The position numbers were made by a program, and so were the translations under genes. Shown piece by piece: positions 31,685 through 42,333 of a stretch of 64,000 nt of DNA. Source of the DNA: Catonia carolina (taxonomy: Eukaryota; Arthropoda; Insecta; Hemiptera; Achilidae); contig JAQMRL010000004.1 of assembly GCA_035578175.1 (NCBI GenBank), positions 76,237,901-76,301,900 of the forward strand, written 5' to 3'. The notes under the pieces are model-generated. The model made no database searches. It had not been told where the DNA came from and saw only the letters and a program-made list of their open reading frames with translations. Position 1 is the first letter of the stretch. Each line of letters opens with the position of its first letter.

Positions 31685-32087
31685 AAAAATAGGTCTACGT
31701 GTGGGAAACGTTGTATAATTGTATAAAATTTGAAATAAAAGGAAGAAAATTGGAAAATGAATGAAATTTTAAGTGAACGAAAACTTTAAATTAATTAAAC
31801 AAAAATTGATGTTACATAAATTGAAATGATTTTGTTGAAATAGTTTTATAGCTATTAACGACACTGTATATATAATTCTAATTAAGTTAATGACTTTACT
31901 TGTATCAAATTTTGCAGTATATGTTGATCTAAAAGTATTTAAACTTTTTAAATTAAACATAGGTTATATGTTTTATTTGTTACATTGGGAAGAGAAAGTC
32001 GTTGAATGTTTCACATCAGATATTTTTAAAATGTGAGATGGATAAAGATTTTGTGATGTATTGTCAGGTTACAAATTTGAGTTGGAT
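31685..32087. other. spacer with an HLR right-end fragment
   Basis: AT-rich. 31975-32026 reads TTACATTGGGAAGAGAAAGT and then GTTTCACATCAGATATTTTT, a diverged HLR right terminus on the plus strand. Confidence 0.45.
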
Positions 32088-32097
32088 TTACTGAGTT

Positions 32098-32491
32098 TTT
32101 CTTTTTTTTTATAGCAGCTAAATCTACAATCTATTCTTAAGCAGAATAATGAGTAGATAAGTTATCTTTGGTATGTAATGACCGAAGAAAACCCCCCAAC
32201 GGAGGAACTTCGTGGATTTACTTTACGTGGTGTCTTGACGTTTCAGAATAAGTCCGTAGGATATCTACGTTTTAGTCGGCGAATTACGTTTGAATTGTCT
32301 AACAGCGAGATGGCAAGGTGATTCGTGTGTAATTCGAGTCTTTGATATCTTGCACTGTATGCTGTGATCTCTTCTTGAACTGTGGGATTGTGGAAATCTC
32401 TGTGTAGTATGTTATTCGTTATGTACCAAGGCGAACCTGTGATTGTCCTGAGTAATTTCGATTGGAACCTTTGCAGGATTTCAATGTTGTG
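32098..32491 (-). mobile_element. 5'-truncated Jockey-type LINE with target duplication
   Basis: Flanked by TTACTGAGTT at 32088-32097 and 32492-32501. On the minus strand the coding end is followed by about 130 bp of 3' UTR and an A-rich tail (32098-32111). A complete target-primed insertion of about 394 bp. Confidence 0.8.
32243..32491 (-). pseudogene. Jockey-clade reverse transcriptase, extreme C-terminus
   Basis: An uninterrupted minus-strand frame without a start codon: IEILQRFQSKLLRTITGSPW, YITNNILHRDFHNPTVQEEI and LHTNHLAISLLDNSNVIRRL end in PTDLF-stop at 32245-32243. This is the conserved tail after the RT domain of Jockey-like LINEs. The 5' truncation removed the endonuclease and RT. 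The frame itself has no lesion. Confidence 0.8.
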
Positions 32492-32501
32492 TTACTGAGT
32501 T

Positions 32502-33177
32502 AAGATAATTTATTTATTTTGAATAAATTTTCCAATTATATGTATTTTAGTAGAATTTATTAAATATATTATCCAGTCGATTAGATCTAAAGATTAGATA
32601 AAGATATTCTTAACAAGCAATAGTAATTTTGTACATAAAATGTAAATGAAGTTTATTCTAATTTGTTTCAAATGTTATATAGATTCTATAAAATTATTCT
32701 AAATAATTGTATCCTGGAAAACCCTTTTCTTTTATTGATTAGTTTATTGTTACAATAACCTCAAAATTTTATGAATTTGATAACACTGCGGGCTTTTCAT
32801 AATTAATTGTTGTACGCAGCAGTAACAAATATTTTCGGAATTTTATTCTTATCTTGCCTAATTCATAACTTCCACTTTTAATGTTCTTTAGTCATACTTT
32901 TTACGGCATATTTCTACAATACTTTATTTTATCTCTGTTTGTAATTTAGGTTAAAAGCAATAAAACTTATATTTATATATCTCTAATGGTTTTACCAAGT
33001 AAAACGAGTAAAGTTCTACAGTATAAGAAAGAAATTCGTTGCGTTTAAAGAATTCTATTTCAGAAATTGTTATACGAAAATTTTTGAATAGTATACCACA
33101 TAAAAGCTTATTCTTTTCTGAGTTGCAGAATAAAACGAGAAATTAATTCTACAAGTACAAAGGTTGTATAAAGAAAT
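32502..33177. other. AT-rich spacer
   Basis: Nothing recognised. Confidence 0.45.
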
Positions 33178-33572
33178 GTTGTTGTTTAGGTCATCAGCCG
33201 AAAGGCTGGTTTGAACCTGTAGAGGTTTTACTAAGTAAAACGAGGAGTGAGGTGGTTTACCATTGCCTTCCTCACTGAGTGGAAAAGTACGCTTATCAGC
33301 ATGCCGGGCCCTCTGAAAAGCACATATTTTCCACTCTGTAAATGACACCTTCACTTCATTCACCACAGGGTCTGGCTGTATAATGAAATTCATTACTTCC
33401 AGAGGATAAAACTCTGATTGGTGTCTTTTACACCTCCACCTCTTCTGTTCTTAAATGATTAAGTCATTTAATTGGCTGACCATGTGATAAGAAACAGAAC
33501 TATTTATTTTAGCCCTGAAACAAACAGATTGAGTGTAAATAATTTGAAACCCACCTATCTGTTATGGGTAAA
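33178..33572 (-). mobile_element. SINE-C copy with duplication
   Basis: The (GTT)n start (33178) is the (AAC)n tail of a minus-strand element; it ends near CTGTTATGGGT. AAGAAAT occurs at 33171-33177 and 33574-33580. The internal 70-codon frame MNFIIQPDPVVNEVKVSF is open. Confidence 0.8.
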
Positions 33573-33706
33573 AAAGAAATATTATGATTCAATTTGACGG
33601 ACGTACGCATGTAGAAAGAGGGTGTTCTCCCACCGGTGATACTCGACTCCGACACGACCTCGACTCGACGAGTCCTTTCCATACATTTATATGTTCGCTC
33701 TTCTTA

Positions 33707-33885
33707 GTGCCGGCCGCGTTGGCGATGTTGGTAACGTGCTCGCCTCTCATCACGCGGTCTTGGGTTCGAATCCCACTCGGGCATGGCATTTTTTCATTCG
33801 TTACAAAAATTCATTTCATCCTTCACCGTCTGCATTAGCAGCAATTTGCAAAACAGTCGGACGTTAAACCAAAAAAAAAAAAAAA
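33707..33885 (+). mobile_element. SINE-t1 copy with 12-bp duplication
   Basis: TCGCTCTTCTTA precedes (33695-33706) and follows (33886-33897). Box B GGTTCGAATCC and A-tail present. Inserted in the left subterminal region of the Harbinger remnant. Confidence 0.9.
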
Positions 33886-34410
33886 TCGCTCTTCTTACCC
33901 AGTACGACCTCGACGCAACCTCGATCATGCGACTCAGTTTTTCCAATGTCTGCTCGACCGGTCGCGTTTAATTATGGCAGAAAAAGCAGCCAACGTAGCC
34001 TTTGTGCTATTGTGCTGTTTATATTACTTTGTTTTACTATCAGTATATTAGTATACAGTTCAGCCATTCTTAGTTTGCTCCTACTGTCAACAAACAAAAA
34101 CCACCTCCTACAGGGTGCACGCTAGAGTCTGCGACTTTACGGATGTCGTATTCCTACTAAGTTAACTATTTTTTTAAATTATAAGTACTTAAAGTACTAA
34201 AAACATCAGTCATGATATGATGTAGGCTTAATAATTTCATTTAGAAAAATACTTTTAAAAGTATTTTGTATTTAAATACTTTTGAAAGTATTTTGTTGTT
34301 ACTTTTTAATCAGCGTGTACACATTTTGATATAATGCGCATGCTCAGTGACGTCATTATTTGTTTACATAGGAGAAAACTAAGAGAGGCTGTACTGTAGT
34401 TATTTATTTA

Positions 34411-34692
34411 TTGTAACAGCTGATTTTCGAAGACGAAGGTTCCTGGTTCAAATCGTAGTAAAGGTAGTTACTTTTTTACGGATTTGAATACTAGACAGTG
34501 GTTACCGGTGTACTTTGATGGTTGGGGTTTAATTAATTATACTCTCTCAGAAATGGTCGGCCTGGGTCTGTTCAAGACTACACCTCATTTACACGTTATA
34601 CCCATCATTTCATCTCATTGGGTCATGGAGTTGCTTATTGTTCTAAATTGAACAGATTGCAACGTACACAAATTGGGAATAAAAAAAAAATT
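34411..34692 (+). mobile_element. SINE-t2 copy, 5'-truncated
   Basis: Begins inside the palindromic AACAGCTGATTTTCG region and has the box B-like GGTTCAAATCG. It continues through GATGGTTGGGGTTTAATTAA and ACGTACACAAATTGGGAATA to an A-tail. Box A is missing. Confidence 0.75.
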
Positions 34693-34832
34693 ATTAATAG
34701 TTTATTAATATATTAGTGTATTAGTATATTAGTATATTTATAGTACTTTGTGCTTTGTGCTGTTTTTATTATTCATTCTTGTACTTACCTTAAGCTTACT
34801 TAAGCTTATTTAAGTTATTAGTAATTGCTCCT

Positions 34833-35227
34833 GCCCATAACAGACAGGTGGAGTGTCAAATTATTTACACTCAATCTGTTCGTTGCAGGGCTAAAATAAA
34901 TAGTTCTGTTTCTTATCACATGGTCAGTCAATTAAATGACTGAATCATTTAAGAACAGAAGAGGCAGAGGTGTAAAAGACACTAATCAGAGTTATCTTCT
35001 CTGAAAGTAATGAATTTCATTGTACAGCCAGACCCTGTGGTGAATGAAGTGAAGTTGTCATTTACAGAGTGGAAAATATGTGCTTTTCAGAGGGCCCGGC
35101 ATGCTGATAAGCATACTTTTCCATTCAGTGAGGAAGGCAATGGTAAACCACCTCACTCCTCGTTTTACTTAGTAAAACCTCTAGAGGTTCAAACCAGCCT
35201 TTCGGCTGTTGACCTAAACAACAACAA
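34833..35227 (+). mobile_element. SINE-C copy with 12-bp duplication (type copy)
   Basis: GTAATTGCTCCT at 34821-34832 and 35228-35239 defines a 395-bp element. It starts GCCCATAACAGACAGG and ends TGACCTAAACAACAACAA. The variable-length duplication and (CAA)n tail show target-primed retroposition. I see no pol III boxes, so the promoter type is unknown. It contains the palindrome GTTTTACTTAGTAAAAC and a conserved short frame (35010-35231). It interrupts the Harbinger transposase. Confidence 0.85.
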
Positions 35228-35244
35228 GTAATTGCTCCTCAGAA

Positions 35245-35520
35245 GACAAACTACTCCTGCAGTTTGTGTCTTTTTTATAATTCTAGGACCAACGAGCTCA
35301 AGTAATAGTTGGAAACTTTCTTTTGACATCCAATAAAAAGATTTAAATTTGTGTTCATCACAGGAGAGTTCCTGGGCACACACATACGCTCCTCTATTAC
35401 GATTGTTACTTATATACTGTGATATCCAACAGCTGAATTTTTTTTTCTGTTAGATAGATTTTTTCTTAGATAGTAATAAGCAACGACTACGTCTTCTTCA
35501 TCACTTAAAATTTTGCTAAA
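35245..35520 (-). pseudogene. PIF/Harbinger transposase, N-terminal fragment
   Basis: The minus-strand frame from about 35512 reads SDEEDVVVAYYYLRKN, then NNRNRGAYVCAQELSCDEHK, then FYWMSKESFQLLLELVGPRI. This is the conserved start of HARBI1-like nucleases (RGAY, EL..DE.KF, RMS..SFD.LL..VGP). SINE-C then interrupts it. The DDE catalytic core is not found. The expected initiator position is not ATG, so the start is decayed. Confidence 0.7.
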
Positions 35521-35526
35521 TACAGG

Positions 35527-35566
35527 CAGGGCCGTTGAATAAGGGATGCCTTATTCAACGGCCCTG
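35527..35566. repeat. perfect 18-bp-arm hairpin
   Basis: CAGGGCCGTTGAATAAGG, a GATG loop, then the exact inverse. Sits just outside the transposase start and inside the Harbinger TIRs. It could be an end-to-end TIR pair of a nearly empty MITE. Confidence 0.8.
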
Positions 35567-35723
35567 AACTGCAGGTGGATTCGAAGAAAAGCTTAAACAG
35601 TTGCATCGAGGTCGAGTCTCCTCGATGTGCGAACATGCATGACGCGACTCGTTCTTCGATCGAGTCAAAATCGAGTAATTTAAATCGCGTCGAGGTTGAG
35701 TTTCACCGGTGTGAGAGTGGCCT

Positions 35724-37326
35724 AACGAACAGAGGAAGCACCACTGATATGGAACACCAAACCCGTGGAAGCCGTTTTTAGAGAGGGTGATAGAGAGAAT
35801 GCGGAGGGAGGAGGCATCTGGAGATCATTTGGGATCGCCCTCTCCCACTCTACATCAATTCTGTCTCAATGTCATAAAATAGCACACTTTTTTTCTGAAC
35901 TATTGATGAAAGAGCTGAATAAAAATCAGAGAGTGAGTGTCGGTCAGTGACAGAGAGAGGGGAATCAGGCTACGTTTTCCTTCTACTATGTGTAATTTTA
36001 ACCCGACACTTCCCTTGTAGTATTATATTAACAGTTCCGATAAAGGTGGAGGATATTCTTGATGTCGGAACAAGTGGCCAGGGGGTGGGTTTTTGGTTGA
36101 TAGATGATTGCAGCCTCCTTGGGACTGGATGAGGACGCCTCAATTGAGTAAAAAATTACTTCTCTTCATCGTGAGGAAGTGAAAATGAGTTTTTCTCGCC
36201 GCCTCGGATACAAAACCCGTAAAAGCCAAAAAAAAAAAAAAAACACTGGCGGGCAGCAGTGCTGTCAACTCAGTTTCTGCAAGTGCAATTTTCTTGGAAT
36301 ATTTAGTTATTTTGGTATAATCTTGATTGTTATTAAGAAAAATTTTAGTCAAAATCGTTTTTGATTTAATTTGTAAATTTGCCGATGTATCCACTAAACG
36401 ACTTGTGTGAAAAGGGTTTTGTCGGATTTATCTGTCAATACTCCACAGAGAGTTAAATGTGCTTGAAAATTTGACAGAATTTTAGTGCAGTTTGTTAACT
36501 GATTATTCAGTTATGTTTTTAGAATTCCAAATGCAAAATAGCATTAAGCAAATACTACTGTGTTCAATTGTGGGATTCGAATGAAAGTTTTGTTTAGATT
36601 TAGATATGTACGTGGAATAGAAGCATCGCCTAGTCCTCATAGGTCGCACAGTTCTGTTCCCATTCATATGTAAATGGCCGTTGAAATGGCACAACATAAA
36701 GTATTATTTCCATCCCTTTTTCTACTCATCCTTTTTTAGATAACCCTTAAAACCCCCAAAAAAATCCACCCGCCCTGTTCGCTAAACTACTCAACTTTAC
36801 CATCTAACTGTATTTCATTTTTATATCATTCATATTTATGCGATTTTCTCAAACTTTTTCTTTGATATTCCTCATAACATTTTTTTTCTCTTTTTGTCCT
36901 ATAGCTTTCTTTCTTTGTCTTTACAAAAGCTGATTCAAATATGAAAATAATATAATATACTCTTATATTTTTGTTCATCCTTCTGCCGTGTATTTATTTA
37001 TATTACTAAACCATCTTGCCTTACCCAATTGAATTATTCAGAATCATGGAAATTTTACCTTCAATTTCACTTTCTCAATTTCAATTTCTCACTTCCACTT
37101 CATCTGTAATGTACAGCTTAGTTTTATAACTTTTCTGAAATTTACTAAAAGTATTTCGTGACTCCCAGAAACGTAAATTGGGGTTTCTGGAAGGATTTTT
37201 CTCAATGTGTGTGTATATAAACGATATGAATTCTTCACGTGTTCGTGACCAAAATATTGTAATTATAATGTTATTATTATAAACATTTTTTTGTAACTAG
37301 GCTTAAGGTTTTAATTGTAAACAAAG
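35724..37326. other. unrecognised region
   Basis: No protein family recognised in either strand. GA-rich patches at 35765-35830 and 35935-35960; an A16 run near 36228. The 84-codon minus-strand frame (36140-36394) and 64-codon frame (36503-36697) are unsupported. Confidence 0.45.
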
Positions 37327-37398
37327 TACAGTATTTAGATGAACTAATGTCCCCTAGCCGTGGGAGTGAGAGTATGCATAACGCTCTCACTCGCATAA
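37327..37398. mobile_element. MITE-B left-end fragment
   Basis: ACAGTATTTAGATGAACTAA to CTCTCACTCGCATAAC matches the first about 70 bp of the copies at 11344 and 60446, then stops against a TTAA-M1 fragment. Confidence 0.7.
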
Positions 37399-37467
37399 CC
37401 CAAGTAATTTTGTGATAAATATTATAGTCAGAAGTTTTGATTTTCATTTTCTGGGTTGACTACCCCC
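37399..37467 (-). mobile_element. TTAA-M1 end fragment
   Basis: TTTTCATTTTCTGGGTTGAC and TACCCCC is the inverted left end of TTAA-M1. It meets another copy head to head across the TTAA at 37468-37471. Confidence 0.7.
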
Positions 37468-37471
37468 TTAA

Positions 37472-38280
37472 GGGGGGTAGTCAGAAAATGAAAATGAAAA
37501 CTTTTGGCTATAATTTATCATTATTTATTTTAAATGAAAGAGTAATTTACTAGTAATGATCTACCATTTGAACCAAGCAAAAAAATTAATTACAGCCCCT
37601 AATATAATGGTGAGGTTGGAAAAGCGGGCTTTGACGGGGAATCAAATATCTCAGGAACCAAAAAAGATATCAACATGATTCTTATGCTACAAAATACAGA
37701 AAATTGCTGTCTGTTATCTGTTGTATGCGCTTTTATGTATTTTTCTTACAAGAATTTTATTAAAGAAAAACCACATTTTCAAAAATCTTTATTTAAGCAT
37801 TCACAAATTGTTTTTTAACTAAATTCCTATTAAGGTTTTTATAATAATCATTCCACAGATAATGAGCAAGAAATTATAAACATTTGAAAAAAAAACATCA
37901 TCCAAATATCTCCAATACAAACCAAAATATTTATTTCCTAAGAATGTACAATCATACAAAAACCACATTTCTGAAAACGTAAAGGTGAAAGAATAATTTC
38001 ACTCGCCTTGCTAGTGAGCTTTATTTTAAACAGATGTTTTTATAACTTTTTGTCAACGTACAAACAAAGTGAACAAATATTGTGATTCAGAAAATTTTAA
38101 ACTTCAAATAAATGCAACAAACAATCAAAATTTTATAAAAATCATTTTTACTTTCTCTTGCCTATAGGAATATATAGGAAGGAAAGTATTGTTTTCATGT
38201 CGATTTTTCGAAATCGAGTTTTCACCGGATCTATACGTTTTCAGACCCCCTGAACCCAAAAAACATGTTTTTAGCGATTG

Positions 38281-38329
<49 letters not shown>

Positions 38330-39137
38330 TGTGTGTGAACAGAATATCTCAAGAACGGAACATTGTACGAACTTGAAACTTGAAACTTAAGTTACATACC
38401 ACTACCGGACGTGACACGAACATTTTCATCAAAATCGGTCAACCGGAAGTAGTAGTTTATTCGTATAATTTTTCAGTTTTTTGCGATTTTCTCAAAAACT
38501 GGTCCTACGATTTTTTTTAAAATCGCCTATTTTACTCAATTTTTTATTCTCTACAAGATAGGGTAGGCGCCATGTTTGCTGAAATTCTCGGTGAGGCTGT
38601 TTTCACGTAAAAACGTTGTTTTTTTAAGATTACGGCTTTAATATAAATTTTAGCGCAAAAACTTATATAATAAAAGTTGTAGAGAATTTAAAAACCTACA
38701 ACTTCTGTTTGAAACATTTTTTTGTATAACGCTTAGTTTAGAGGTAATTTGCAATTTTCTGTTTTTTTTCTCACGAAAACGTGAGAAAAATCGATTTTTT
38801 TAACATTTCGATCTTAGTATGCATTTTACGACAAAAGTGTATATAATTAAATTTATAGAAAATTAAAAGATCTACAACTTTTATTTAAAGCATTTTTCTC
38901 TTCAGAGCCTAGTTTAGAGAGAAATAGTGATTTTCCGTATTTCTAAGCCAAACTGAGGTTGATTTTCATTTTGCATCATTCACTCATGATTAAAATTAGG
39001 TTATGTTTGTTGAGGTTAGTTTTTTGTTTATTTCTTATGTTTTATTACTAATGTTAGGTTTATTGTTAATTATTTGCACTGGCAAGAGAATGTTGTGTGA
39101 GTGTTTCACACCAGATTTTTATGAGTTGACTACCCCC
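37472..39137 (+). mobile_element. TTAA-M1 copy 2, carrying an HLR
   Basis: Flanked by TTAA at 37468-37471 and 39138-39141. Starts GGGGGGTAGTC and ends GTTGACTACCCCC. Without the HLR it is about 695 bp, matching copy 1. The HLR sits 17 bp before the right end. Confidence 0.8.
38150..39120 (+). mobile_element. HLR copy 13, full length, inside TTAA-M1
   Basis: Complete, with (GT)n at about 38284-38329. Comparison with the empty TTAA-M1 copy near 15610-15630 shows equal length across the junction, that is, insertion after CATTTTT without duplication. Confidence 0.88.
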
Positions 39138-39141
39138 TTAA

Positions 39142-39511
39142 ATGTAAAAAAAGTTTTACAAGGCTTTTATGTTTGGATATAAATTGAAGGTGTAAAATAT
39201 GAATGGTGCATAAATTTAAAGGTATCATAAAATGAGACGGTTTAAAAGTAACACCAGTGTATGCAAATTTTGATTTGTTTTAATTACACAACCACCTTTA
39301 TCATATTCAATTCTACAGCGACAAAATCATCGAGCCATTCACAATTAAATTAAAAGTGACATTTATTTCGTTTCATTATACGATTTACCTTTAAAACTTT
39401 TAACACTATTTTAAATGGCCAATAATATAATCAAATGTGATGGGATACATTTTTAATCTAATTTTGAATATGCCAAATTCAATTCACACTCTTCCGTGAA
39501 ATTATAATTAT
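39142..39511. other. AT-rich spacer
   Basis: Nothing recognised. Confidence 0.45.
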
Positions 39512-39585
39512 ATCGAGTTTTCATCGAATCTACACGTTTTCAGACTCCCTGAACCCAAAACACATGTTTTTAGCGATTGGTCTGC

Positions 39586-39620
<35 letters not shown>

Positions 39621-40460
39621 CGCGTGTCTGTGCATGTATGTGTGAACAGAACATCTCAAGAACGGAACATCGTACGAACTTGAAACTTGAAATTAAATTA
39701 CATACCACTACCGGACCCGACACGAACATTTTCATCAAAATCGGTCAACCGGAAGTAGTAGTTTATTCGTTTAATTTTTCACTTTTTACGATTTTCTCAA
39801 AAACTGGTCCTACGATTTTTTTTAAAAATCGCCTGGTTTTTTCAATTTTTTATTTTCTACAAGATAGTGTAGGCGCCATGTTTGCTGAAATTCTTGGTAA
39901 GGCTATTTTTACGTAAAAAAGTGTTTATTTAAGATAACGGCTTTAATATGTATTATAGCGCAAAAATGTATATAATAAAAAATGTAGAGAATTTAAAATT
40001 CTACAACTTTTATTTTAACAATTTGTTTGCGTAACGCTTAGTTTAGCGGTAATTAGCAGTTCTCTGTTTTTTTCTCACGAAAACGTGTGAAAAATGAATT
40101 TTTTAAGATTTCAGCCTTAGTATGCATTTTACGACAAAAGTATATATAATAAAATTTATAGGAAATTAAAAGATCTACAACTTTTATTTATAGCATTTAT
40201 TTGTAAAGTGCCTAGTTTAGCGTAAAAGAGTGATTTCCAGTATTTTTAAGCCAAACTGAGGTCGGTTTTCATTTTGCGTCTTTCACTCATGATTAAATAA
40301 GGTTATGTTTTTTGTGGTTAGTTTGTTTGTTTATTTCTAATGTTTTTTTTTTTAATTCATTTATTTAACGTCGCATCAACTAATGTTTTATTACTAGATT
40401 ATAGGTCATTTTTAGCATTGGCAAGAGAAAGTTGTGTGAGTGTTTCACAACAGATTTTTT
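39512..40460 (+). mobile_element. HLR copy 14, left end lost
   Basis: Starts at ATCGAGTTTTCATCG and ends TTTCACAACAGATTTTTTT. Tract (GT)n/(GC)n at 39583-39622. A 33-bp insertion sits at 40347. Confidence 0.8.
40347..40379 (-). mobile_element. 33-bp retroposon tail with 10-bp duplication
   Basis: CTAATGTTTT occurs at 40337-40346 and 40380-40389. The insert reads, on minus, TGATGCGACGTTAAATAAAT then A-rich, like the end of a SINE or LINE tail. Confidence 0.6.
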
Positions 40461-40461
40461 T

Positions 40462-40505
40462 TTACTTAGTAAAGCCTCTTGAGGTCCAAACCAGCCGAAA
40501 GGCCG
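40462..40505 (+). mobile_element. SINE-C 3' fragment
   Basis: TTTACTTAGTAAAGCCTCTT and CCAAACCAGCCGAAAGGCC; abuts the end of HLR copy 14. Confidence 0.6.
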
Positions 40506-41211
40506 GAAAATGAAACAAAGAAGCATAAAATTAATTTTTACAACGCTTTTATGAACCAATGTTATGTAATTTTAAAACAAATCGATTTTGATATTATTTT
40601 TCATTCAAAATTACATTTCTGGATTTGCTTGAGGAATCCCTAATTTTAAAATTCCAGTCCAATCGATTCAATGTGTTTTTTTTTTGTTCCGAAACGAATA
40701 ACACAACCAAGGAAACATCCTTGTAAAAATCAAATTTGGCTTCATAGGTGATTGGAAGTGAAGTCTAATAAAATACGTGGTTATAGAATTCTATGCCATC
40801 GTAATTTTTTTTCATTAACCAATAAAAACAGTTAATAATCGCAATAAGAAAAAAATCCTTTCAGGATAAGATGACAAAGGAATGGGTAACCTAATTGGGT
40901 TATACTCTCTCATGACGGATCGAAAGAGAGTGATTGATGGAAAAAGAAAAACGGGTAAAACAGACTGCCAACTATACTGAAATGTTCAACCAGATCATGA
41001 AAAATGTTAGTAAAGGATTGAAAAGTACTCCTACTTGAAATGAAAAGATAAATGGTCGTTCGGTTGGTAGTACTTCTGCAGACAAATCCTAACAGTTCGT
41101 TACAAGGGTATTTATAATTAAGTAATCCGGATGGTAGACGGCACAGACGTTTTTTCACTAATCTTCTAGCTGTGTTAGTTTCATTTTCTATATTATTATT
41201 TTTCATTTATT
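40506..41211. other. unrecognised region with a short repeat
   Basis: A 98-codon minus-strand frame (40910-41206) is not recognised. TGAAATGAAAAGATAAATGG at 41037-41056 and its surroundings (to about 41122) recur at 42116-42202, so this belongs to an unnamed repeat. Confidence 0.45.
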
Positions 41212-41468
41212 TTTACTTTCCCTTGCCTATATGAATATAATTAGGGGGATGGAAAGAGTTGTTTTCAAATCAATTTTTCGAAATCGAGTTTTCACCGGAT
41301 CTACACGTTTTCAGACCCCCTGATCCCAAAAAAACATATTTTTAGCGATTGGTCTGTGTGTGTGTGTGTGTGTGCGCGCGCGCGTGTGTGTGTGTCTTGA
41401 AATTTAAGTTAGATACCACTAGAGACACGAACATTTTCATCAAAATCGTTCAACCGGATGTAGTAGTT
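41212..41468 (+). mobile_element. HLR copy 15, left part
   Basis: ACTTTCCCTTGCC to CAACCGGATGTAGTAGTT, with (GT)n/(GC)n/(GT)n at 41354-41395. Truncated by SINE-C. Confidence 0.75.
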
Positions 41469-41770
41469 GACTTAGGTCATCAGCCGAAGGCTGGTTTGAA
41501 CCTCTAGAGGCTTTACTAAGTAAAACGAAGAGTGAGGTGGTTTATCCTTGCCTTCCTCACTGAGTGGAAAAGTACGCTTATCAGCATGCCAGGCCCGCTG
41601 AAAAGCACATATTTTCCACTCTGCAAATGACACCTTCACTTCATTCACCACAGGGTCTGGCTGTATAATGAAATTCATTACTTTCAGAGGAGATAACTCT
41701 GATTAGTGTCTTTAACACCTCTACCTCTTCTGTTCCTAAATGATTCAGTCACTTAATTGGCTGACCATGT
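41469..41770 (-). mobile_element. SINE-C copy, 5'-truncated
   Basis: GACTTAGGTCATCAGCCGAA to GGCTGACCATGTG; open short frame MNFIIQPDPVVNEVKVSFAE. Confidence 0.75.
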
Positions 41771-42333
41771 GTGCCATTCATATTTTTTATGAACTTTTTT
41801 CTTATTTTTAGCTATAGAACTAGATCCCAAGAGATTGCCGTGTAGTTTTGAATCACCCTATATAACGACATTTGCACATCATCCTTAATATATTAGGTCT
41901 AATAAGGAAGTAAATAAATAATTTATATAAACAACTTTTTTGGCTTCAAGGGGTTATGAGTAGTAAATTTTATATTATATAATGGAAGTAAACAGAATAT
42001 ATAAAATTTTAAAAGCTGTGTAAAATGTTACACTATTTCAATTTTTATTTCCTCTCTATACTTAGAGATAGCGTGCAATTTTATTAACGAATTAAAAGAA
42101 GATTTTATTGCTGCATGAAATGAAAAGATAAATGGTTGTTCAGTTGGTACGATTGAAGACATCCTGAGAGTACCGTACAGAGAGGGATGTTTATAATTAA
42201 AAAAGTCGTGTTATCATTTATAAATGTTCAAAAACGTATCATGACAACAGTTTTAATTAATTACTATATAAAAATCATTTAAAATGTTTTTAAAATGGAC
42301 AATTTCTATTTCGCTAATTAATTTTATTTAAAA
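41771..42333. other. AT-rich spacer
   Basis: Contains the second copy (42116-42202) of the unnamed repeat at 41037, and AATCACCCTATA near 41852-41863, a lone TIR-like end. Confidence 0.4.

Larger units (their letters stand above)
33619..35723 (-). mobile_element. PIF/Harbinger remnant carrying three SINEs
   Basis: The ends are inverted repeats: TTCTCCCACCGGTGATACTC at the left and the inverse of CTCTCACACCGGTGAAACTC at the right. Both are followed inward by a CTCGAC/ACTCGA-rich subterminal region. A Harbinger transposase N-terminus sits near the right end. SINE-t1, SINE-t2 and SINE-C have inserted between the ends. The 3-bp target duplication expected for this superfamily could not be confirmed. 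Confidence 0.6.

Noticed and set aside
35724..36400. Several 60-84 codon frames
   Set aside because: No similarity, biased composition, and no splice or repeat support.
40910..41206. 98-codon minus-strand frame as a gene
   Set aside because: No family resemblance, no conserved motif, and part of it overlaps a dispersed repeat that recurs at 42116.
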